64,000 bases of DNA, from NCBI RefSeq assembly GCF_019578655.1, contig NC_063259.1, forward strand, positions 31,049,277 through 31,113,276. The letters are read 5' to 3'. The notes under the pieces were generated by a model. It did not search any database. It was not told the origin of the DNA and worked only from the letters and a program-made list of their open reading frames with translations. Position numbers and translations under genes: made by a program. Shown one piece after another: positions 55,830-64,000 of the stretch. Numbering within the stretch: position 1 is the stretch's first letter; each line of letters opens with the position of its first letter. Source of the stretch: Ricinus communis (lineage: Eukaryota > Streptophyta > Magnoliopsida > Malpighiales > Euphorbiaceae).

Positions 55830-57560
55830 GGAAAATGATAGGTTCACTATGTAGGATATTGAAGTTCATTATGTATGAACTAAAGGTTCATTGTTTTATT
55901 TATAACTTTAATAACAATTTTATTGAATAGATTTATTTTGTAGCAAATTGAGGTTCATTATATATGAACAATAGGTTCGTCATTTTAATCATAATTTTGG
56001 TAATAGTTTTATTTTTGAAATATAATAAGTTCATTTTATAGCATATTAAGATTCATTATATATAAACTACATGTTCATTATATGAAATATAAGTTCATCA
56101 TGCTATTCATAATTTTAAAAATATATTTATTTTTAAAATGGAATAGGTTTATTTTGTATCATTAACAGATGAATATAAAGTTTTACGTAATGAACATATC
56201 ATATGTGCATAAAAATAAATCAATATTTATGAGTTATAATGAACATGTTCATTAAAGTATCACTTGAGGTTTATTATATATGAACTACAAGTTCATCGTG
56301 TTATTCATAATTTTGAAAATAAATTTATTTTTGAAATGGAATAGGTTCATTTTGTGGTACAATGAATCTTATATCACTAACATATTAATATAAAAGTTTT
56401 ACGTAATGAATATATTATACGTGTATAAAAATAAATTAGTATTTATGAATTATAATGAACTGGTTCGTTATCTACAAACAACATATTCATTAAAGTATCA
56501 CTTGAGGTTCATTATATATGAACTATATGTTCATTATATGAACTATAAGTTCATCATATTATTCATAGTTTTAAAAATAATTTAATTTTTAAAATTAAAT
56601 AAGTTTATTTTGTAGTACAATGAACTGTACATCATTAATAAATTAATATAAAAATTTTACATAATGAACATGTCATACGTGTATAAAAATAAATCAATAT
56701 TCATGAGTTATTAATGAACGAGTTCATTATCTATAAATATCAGGTTTATTAAAGTATTACTTAAGGTTCACTATATATGAACTACAAGTTGATCATGTTA
56801 TTCGTAATTTTAAAAATAAATTTATTTTTAAAATGGAATAGGTTCACTTTGTAATACAATGAACCTTATATCACTAAAAGATAAATATAAAAGTTTTATG
56901 TAATGAACATATGTGCATAAAAATAATCAATATTTATAAATTATGATGTACGGATTAATTATCTACAAACAACATGTTCATTAAAGTATGACTTGAGGTT
57001 CATTATGTTGTTCATAATTTTGAAAATGGAATAGATTTATATTGTAGTACAATAAACCTTATATCATTAACAAATGAATATAGAAGTTGTACATAATGAA
57101 CATATCATATGTGCATATAAATAAATCAGTATTCACGAATTATGATGAGCGAGTTCATTATCTACAAACAACAGATTTATTATAGTATCACTTGAAGTTC
57201 ATTACGTTGTTCATAATTTTAAAAATGGAATAGGTTTATTTTGTAGTACAATAAACCTTATATTATTAATAAATGAATATAAAAGTTTTATGTAATGAAC
57301 ATGACATATATATATACAAATAAATCAGTATTCATGGGCTAATAAATGAATCGGTCCATTATCTACAAACAACATGTTCATTAAAGTATCAATTGAAATT
57401 TATTGAATCTATAACACAATTTTATAGTATAGACTTATAATTTGTAATTTATAATTAATAGGTTCATCAATATATCACTTGAGGTTCATCAAATACATAA
57501 CAGAAATTCATTAACTATAGCTTATAATCAAGAAATTCATCATACATACATAAAATGTTT
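55830..57560. repeat. diverged tandem repeat field rich in GTTCAT/ATGAAC
   Basis: Degenerate units built from the same phrases in the same order: ggttcattatatatgaacta, ttattcataattttaaaaat, ggaataggttcattttgtag, then taatgaacatatcatatgtg, ttcattatctacaaacaaca and gttcattaaagtatcacttg. The phrase attcataatttt (or a close variant) recurs at about 56105, 56302, 56561, 56800, 57010 and 57209, giving units of roughly 197-259 bases. Shorter related units occupy the left part (55830-56100). There is no coding capacity. The repeated phrase ttcattatatatgaa is itself an inverted repeat, so each unit could form a small stem. Confidence 0.8.
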
Positions 57561-59675
57561 TAAATAAATATTTTTTTTCATGCAAAATAAATAATATATT
57601 CATCAATAAAAAAATCTATATAAAATGTTGGTTTTTCAGTTATAAACTTTAGTTTCATAAAATTTAAACTGTAAATTCTTTAATATTTTTATCACTGTTT
57701 TTCAAGTAATTTATGTGATTGTATTAATATCATTTTCAAATGAATATGAATATGTTTACAAAATAATGAGATTTGCATAAATCTTAAGCTTTGAAATATT
57801 AAAATCGAAAGCCAACAAAATTGTAAAGCTTGTAATTTTAAGAATAGGAGAGCGGGTGTAAAATAAAAATATAAAAAAAATAATAGAAGTTGATTTTTTA
57901 ATATTAAAGAAAATAAATGTGTGTTTTGATTGAAGCAAAAACTTAAGTATTAAACTGTCGATTTTTTTTTTTTTATTTTAATTATAGATAAAAATCGTCA
58001 ATTAATCTTTAAAATACGCTGACCAAACATGTTAGTAATCACACGTACGTAATGCCAGATGTGCCTAGTTTGGGAATATAACAATTGTTAAAGGAGAAGA
58101 TAAACAAAAGAATCAAGTAATTGGGTTAGTCCGAGTCGGCCCAAAATTGGTTGTTTATAGTTCAATTCCGTCTGGGCCGTTTACACCTAAGAATGAATGA
58201 ATTAATTTTGCATAAGAGCCCAAAAGTAATATAAGTCCAGCAAGCACACAGCTTTGTTCAGTGGGCCTTCTCAGGATTTAGGGGAAGTTACATGACCCAA
58301 CACATCTTTTAGCCCAAAGCCCTCCATCAAACCACAGTAGTTTTACCTAAAATAACTATGTTTTTAACTCTTTATTTCAAAGTTACAGTTTTAATTTTTA
58401 TTTATTTTTTAGTAAAGTAATTTAAAAATAACTAAAAACAACTGCATTAAAATTTTAAAAAACTTTAAAAAAATCCTACCCAACAAAAATAATAATTTTT
58501 TATTAGTTTTAAAATATTTCTAATAAGTTCCAATAATTTTATGATTCTACCCAACCTGTATCATAGTTTAGTAAATCTAGTAATAAAATGCTATTTGAAT
58601 TATTGATTTAGATGTGTAGTACATATTTCATTTAGAAGCCACATGAATTATATTATTCAGGATTTAAAATAAATTTCAAATATAGCAATTCAAATTTGAT
58701 ATTATAAAATTTATTAAAAATTCAAATCAAATATTTATTTTTAGATTATCTATAATAACAATGTTTTCAAAATAAATTTATTTATTAACAGAAAAAGTAA
58801 AGTTAAATCTTCTTCTTAATTTGATATATTTAAATATATGATAATAGTGTGAAGATTTTATTTTATTTTCAAGAGAATAATCTTTCCATTTAATTCTTTT
58901 CTATTATTTTGGAATTAATTACTTTTTGGAGCAAAACTAGCTTTAGAAAATAGTAATTTCAAATAGGATTTATTTCATTTCCGCTGCAGAAAACAAAAAG
59001 AGCAAATAAAAATGTTGACCCCAAAGAAAAAAGAAAAGCAAACAAAAGGAAAGAATTTGAGGGTATTTTAGTCAATCAATATATAATACAATTTATGTGT
59101 TTTGGCGACTCTAATATAAATTTTTATTAGATCAATACTGCAACAAGGTTAAATAGATAAGAAACCCTTAAATATTTATTAATTATTATCATTAAAATAC
59201 TTAATTGAACTGAAAAACAATTAAGACATGGAAAATTTAGCTAAAACAATAATTTATCAAGAAATAGAGTGGATATTTTAATGTCTCTAAACTATCCATT
59301 AATTTTAGTTTGACAAGGTTAAATCACTTAAATAAATATTAATTATAAAATTAAAATTGAAAAATGATTAAGACATGGAAAGAGTTGAAAAATGTAGTTG
59401 AAACCACAATTATATAATTAAAGTAAGATATTTTACCTGTGTTACCTTTGAGTTTTGACCCATTTCTTTGTATACACAAAAATAAAATAAATAAAATCCA
59501 AATTTAAAATAAACAAAAGTCGCACTTGTCTTTTTTTTTTTTTTTTTTTTTTTTTTCTTTCACTCTCAATCTGCACATTAAAAGCACTTCCTAGAGAGAG
59601 AAATCCAAACCAACCAAACCTCACTTTCTCTCTCTACAGCCCTAAAAAAAAAAAAAGAGAAGGAAAAAAGCAATT

Positions 59676-59715
<40 letters not shown>

Positions 59716-59869
59716 TAAATCATAATGAAAACAGAAACAAAGATAAAAACAAAAACAGCATTTCCCACCTTCTCTCTGTAGTTATGTTTCTTTTTTTTCC
59801 CTCTGGATTGAAACTCATTTCTTAAGCTCAGATCAAAATCAGGCAAAAGGAAAAGAAAAAAGCAAAGAA
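57561..59869. other. spacer and leader of the PTM-like gene
   Basis: AT-rich without recognisable genes up to about 59500. Then a poly-T tract (59531-59556), pyrimidine-rich sequence and a (GA)n microsatellite (about 59679-59713) fill the probable 5' untranslated region of the next gene. Confidence 0.5.
59679..59713. repeat. (GA)n microsatellite in the PTM-like leader
   Basis: About 17 GA dinucleotides ending 156 bases before the ATG at 59870. GA/CT tracts near start sites can bind GAGA-type BBR/BPC factors in plants. Confidence 0.9.
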
Positions 59870-62800
59870 ATGGAGTTTGTTGGCAAAATAGTGAAGAAGG
59901 ATTTTAGAGGGCACGGTGTCTTCTCAGGAGTAGTTCAATCGTACGACGCGTCGTCTGGATTATTCGAGATCGTTTACGGGGACGGCGATTCTGAAGAACT
60001 TGATTTTTCTGAAGTTGCTTCTTTGTTAGAGCAGACAGAAGCTGAACCGGGTGAGCATAAGCCTCGGCTTGGTCGTAGACCTAAGAAGCGGCGTCGCCTT
60101 GACCTAACCAGACGTGAAAAACGAGGAGGCTCAGGTAATTCTAATTGCAATTCTCATACTCAGTCAGTTGTAGAAACCCTACGTAATGGGAATTTTGATT
60201 TGAATGATGGGTTAATTGAGGATTTGAGAGAAGCTGAGCGAGGAAATGACAATTTGGGAAGTATGACTGCTGTTGATTTGAATGAAGGTGTGAATGGTTG
60301 TGGTTTGAAGGAGATGCTTGATTTGAATGCTGGTTTCGACCTGAATTTGAATGAAGGGTTTGATTTGAATGAGGATGATGGTATAAATGTTAGTTCTGAG
60401 GGAAATTTGAAGAAGAGGAGAGAGTGTATTGACTTGAATATGGATGTGAATGGTGATGTTGATGAGAATTTGGTTAATGGTAGTAGTAATAACCATTTAG
60501 GGACTCAGAAGAGGGAATGTAGGTTTGATTTGAATTTGGGGATTGATGAGGAAATCAAGGATGAGGAGCAGGTTGGGGATTGTGGACAACAAGCCAAGGA
60601 AAAAATTCCTAATCAAGAAACTCAGAGGATGGAGGATGCCGGTATAGTCTTGGAGAGAGTTTATAATGAAGATGGTGCTATTGCAAAGGGGATACTACAG
60701 GAAGTTCATGTTTCTAATGATTTACTTGCACAGTCTGCTAAAGGAATTTGCAAGAAGAGTGTTATATCTGGTGAAGATTCCAGGGGTATTGACTCTGTTG
60801 AAGTGCAGGATACTAAAACTGTCAAGGAGGATCCTCCTGAGGTAATTAATGAAAACCAAGGTAATGAGGTAATTGCTTATCAAGAAGAGACTGGTGGTGG
60901 TCGGAAGAGGAGGGGGAGGAGGAGGAAGGTAAAGGATGCAGATAGCTTGAATTCTACACCACAAACAGCAATCTTTACAGATGCTACAGTAATTTATGGA
61001 AACCAAGATGATATAAGAAGCATATTTAAAGATGGGAATGGTAATCAGAGGAGGCAGAGGAGGGGAAAGCCTGTGGATGCCTTGAATACTACACCAAACA
61101 CAGTGGCCACCACAGATGCTCATGGTGCAAAGGAAGATTGTGATATTGTAACTGATGAGGTGCAAGGTGATACAGGAACTGCATTTAAAGAAGTGACTGG
61201 TAGTCGTAGAAAGAGAAGAAGAATCTCAGATCACATGAATGCTACACCAGAGATGACTGTTCTAAGAAGGAGCACACGGCGAGGTACAGCAAAAAATGAT
61301 GTTTTGACTGCAACATCATTAAGTATGGTCAATGGTCTATTGGTGTCTCCTGCAGTTAGTGCATTAGCTGAGGAGAAGCCTGCAAAATCATGCCATGGAT
61401 GGCATGAAGAGCCTGTTGTTCTTCCTGCAATGGTGCAACTGCCACCTTCTTCGCGGAATTTGGATTTGGATGGAAATTTAGTAGTTGATCTTTTCTCGGT
61501 TTACGCTTGTCTAAGATCATTTAGTACCTTATTGTTCTTAAGTCCTTTTGATCTGGAGGAATTCGTGGCAGCTCTTAAGTGCAACACTCCTAGTTCATTA
61601 TTTGATTGTATTCATGTTTCCATTTTGCAAACTCTGAAAAAGCATGTAGAATATCTTTCAAATGAAGGTTCTGAATCTGCTTCTAATTGCTTGAGGTATG
61701 CTTTTTGTTTCTTTCTGCTTGCCAATTCTGTCTGTGGAACTTCTATTTGTTAGTGATTAATGTTCTCTAAATTGACCATTGATGTAGGAGTCTTAACTGG
61801 GGTTTTTTGGACTTGATTACATGGCCTGTTTTCATGGTTGAGTACTTCCTAATCCATGGTACAGATTTGAAACCTGGGATCAATCTTAGTCATTTGAAGC
61901 TATTAAAAGATGACTACTATAAACAGCCTGTGTCTCTTAAGATTGAGATACTGAGGTGTCTATGTGATGGTATGATTGAGGTAGACATCCTTAGGTCAGA
62001 GCTCAATAGAAGATCTTCAGGTGCTGAATCTGACATAGACATCGATAGAAATATGAATTTTGGGGCTTTGAAGAAAAGGAGATCTGGAATGGACGTGTCG
62101 ACTGGCTCGTGCTTAACTGAGGATACGGTTGATGAAAGCACAGATTGGAATAGTGATGAATGCTGTCTTTGCAAGATGGATGGGAACTTAATATGCTGTG
62201 ATGGTTGTCCTGCTGCCTATCACTCAAAGTGTGTTGGTGTTGCCAATGATTCTTTGCCGGAGGGCGACTGGTTCTGCCCTGAATGTGCCATAGATCGGCA
62301 TAAGCCTTGGATGAAAACTCGGAACTCACTTCGCGGGGCAGAGCTATTGGGGGTTGATCCTTACGGCCGGCTATATTTTAGCAGCTGTGGTTATTTATTG
62401 GTGTAAGTTTGTCCATCCATTTGATTATTGTTTTTGGTGCAGTTATTAGTGTTGTTGTGGTTTATGGAATAGCATATTGTAAATGCAGTTAAATATGTAT
62501 CTTACAAGCAAATTAAGAGCCAGTCAAATATCATGTTAGGTGTCCTGCATGCCTAGATGGACTACCAGTCTCATTCATCATAAAAGACTTTAGCACTTTT
62601 CTTCCTTCAGTGAAGTTGGTTGGATTAGATAGAAGTTGTGTTTAAACTAAACTTCACTGTCCAAAATCTGAACTTTTTTTTTTGGTGTGATTAGGATTAG
62701 CACTTTATGTCAAAGGGAACCTTGCGATGTTATGGACGCAGGTTGATGTTTATTGTTTAATTTATGCATCCATATTGTGTTAGCGCGATTATGCATATTT

Positions 62801-64000
62801 TTAGTATTGCTTTAGTTTAAGGAGATTTTCTTTATACTTTTTGTATTTTCTGGACAGTTGCTGGTATTCAGCTAGCTTCAGATGTTCATCGTTTAATTTA
62901 TATATCCATATTGTCTTAGCATGATTGTTCATATTTTTCATGATTATTCATATTTTTAGTATTGCTTTAGTTTTAAGGAGATTCTCTTTATACTTTTGTA
63001 TTGCTTTTACAGCTTGATCATGCATCACCTTGTTTCTCAACAGTTATTGGCTTTTAAGCTAGCTTCAGATGTTAATTATTTTCATTTATTGTTGTTGATC
63101 CTGCAGGTCTGAATCATGTGAAACTGAATCCTCATTTAATTATTATCATAGAGATGACCTTAATGCCGTTATCAAAGTGCTGAGGTCTTCAGAGATGATT
63201 TATAGCAGCATATTGAAGGCAATCCTCAATCATTGGGAAATCCCTGTCAGTTCAAATGGAGCAAGTTGTAGCCTGGGTTCTCTTAATCATGGTATATACT
63301 TGAACAAGTGTGTGGTTACAGCTGCATTTGCATCTTCAGAAGCAGATGCAATTAAGAATGAGACTGCAGGTGAAAGACAACCGGGAGAAAACTTTGTTAC
63401 AGGATGTTCTGGACATATTCACATTGATGTTTCAAAGTCTGTGAGCCAAACATGTCTCAGTTCTGAAGGATCAGCCGAAACAACTCAAACAAGTTTAGAG
63501 AATCAGAATTTTAAGAAAGAAAAGCCTGATTGTTCTAATAAATCTACTGAACCCATGGGAGACAATTGTTTAGAACCACCCTGTTTGGATTCGAAAAAAG
63601 CGAATGTAATAAGATCTGCAGCTAATAGCTACCCGTCGTTTGCTTTAAATGGAAAAAATGGGGATGCATCCCAAATTCAGCCAGAGACTAGCTACTTGAA
63701 CTATTACAACTTTGGTCATATAGCTTCATCAGTTGCAGAAGATTTGTTGCACAAGTCATCAGATAAAACCATTGAAGACTCCATAAAATCAGAAGAAGAA
63801 ATAATTTCTGCTCAAATGAAGATTTTGTCAAAAAGATGTCCCAAGTTTCATTGGTCAAGTATTCCTAGATTAAATGTTGATGTTCAGAAAGAAAAATGTG
63901 GATGGTGCTTCTCTTGCAGGGCTTCTTCTGATGACCCAGGTTGCTTATTTAATATGACTTTGAGTTCCGTTGGGGGGGAAGGGTCTGCAATCGAGTCGGC
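59870..64000 (+). CDS. PTM: DDT- and PHD-domain protein (PTM-like), 5' part
   Basis: N-terminal two-thirds of a large PHD protein like Arabidopsis PTM, an envelope-anchored transcription factor reported to carry chloroplast signals to the nucleus. A close paralogue in Arabidopsis leaves the exact orthology open. Exons 59870-61695, 61788-62402 and 63107 onward are in frame, about 1110 residues, and the last is cut by the window edge. In order: a Tudor/Agenet-like start (MEFVGKIVKKDFRGHGVFSG, 1-55); a basic nuclear-type signal GRRPKKRRR (68-76); seven DLN motifs (109-222); an AT-hook-like GGGRKRRGRRRK (about 341-352); the DDT domain (VDLFSVYACLRSFSTLLFLS, from about 538); and a PHD finger (CCLCKMDGNLICCDGC to WFCPEC, about 734-776) with all C4HC3 ligands. 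CGWCFSC near the right edge begins a further cysteine cluster. Transmembrane segments, expected at the far C-terminus in PTM, lie outside the window. Confidence 0.9.

Noticed and set aside
60212..61165. Minus-strand frames opposite the PTM-like exon 1
   Set aside because: Antisense of Asp/Asn/Leu-rich codons gives Ile/Thr/Leu-rich peptides; the plus strand is clearly the coding one.

Overview
The window is nuclear DNA of a flowering plant, most likely a eudicot (probably a rosid; I cannot name the species). The protein-coding genes are split by short AT-rich introns with GT/AG borders. The gene set is plant-specific: a BURP protein, lipid-transfer-like proteins, a TIR-NBS-LRR receptor, a plant hexokinase-like protein and a PTM-type PHD protein. 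Intergenic DNA is very AT-rich and holds a Ty1-copia relic and MITE-like elements. All exon boundaries were read by eye from splice sites, reading frame and family knowledge, and each multi-exon model closes in frame.

Layout. 1-1087 is AT-rich spacer. 1088-2189 is a decayed BURP-domain (RD22-like) pseudogene. 2387-5735 (minus) is a tandem cluster of three secreted eight-cysteine lipid-transfer-like genes, each with a tiny second exon encoding the conserved C-terminus. 6819-18865 (plus) is the 19-exon gene for nuclear cap-binding protein CBP80/ABH1. 18866-21434 is AT-rich spacer with a MITE-like stretch. 21435-26503 (minus) is a dead copia retrotransposon whose leader contains a reversed fragment of ribosomal protein gene RPS16. 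26508-31156 (minus) is an intact TIR-NBS-LRR resistance gene whose stop codon lies five bases from the copia LTR. 31157-42770 is about 11.6 kb with no recognisable gene. 42848-47623 (plus) is a hexokinase-like gene (HKL type, with a membrane anchor). 49025-52074 (plus) is a THUMPD1/Tan1 homologue. 53039-54189 (minus) is an E2-C (UBC19/20) ubiquitin-conjugating enzyme. 54190-59869 is spacer with a GTTCAT-rich repeat array at about 55.83-57.56 kb. 59870 to the window end (plus) is a PTM-like DDT/PHD gene, cut by the window edge.

The genes do not form one pathway. They include housekeeping RNA genes (CBP80, THUMPD1), cell-cycle proteolysis (UBC19/20, with a perfect MSA-type G2/M promoter motif), sugar sensing (HKL), chloroplast-to-nucleus or chromatin signalling (PTM), and defence-related genes (TNL and the lipid-transfer cluster). 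I found no tRNA, rRNA, known microRNA or CRISPR array. The most unusual observations are the RPS16 fragment inside the copia leader, the copia LTR at the TNL 3' end, the exact 69-bp LRR amplification in the TNL, the seven-copy DLN motif array in the PTM-like protein, and the GTTCAT repeat field. I did not see a convincing wholly undescribed system.
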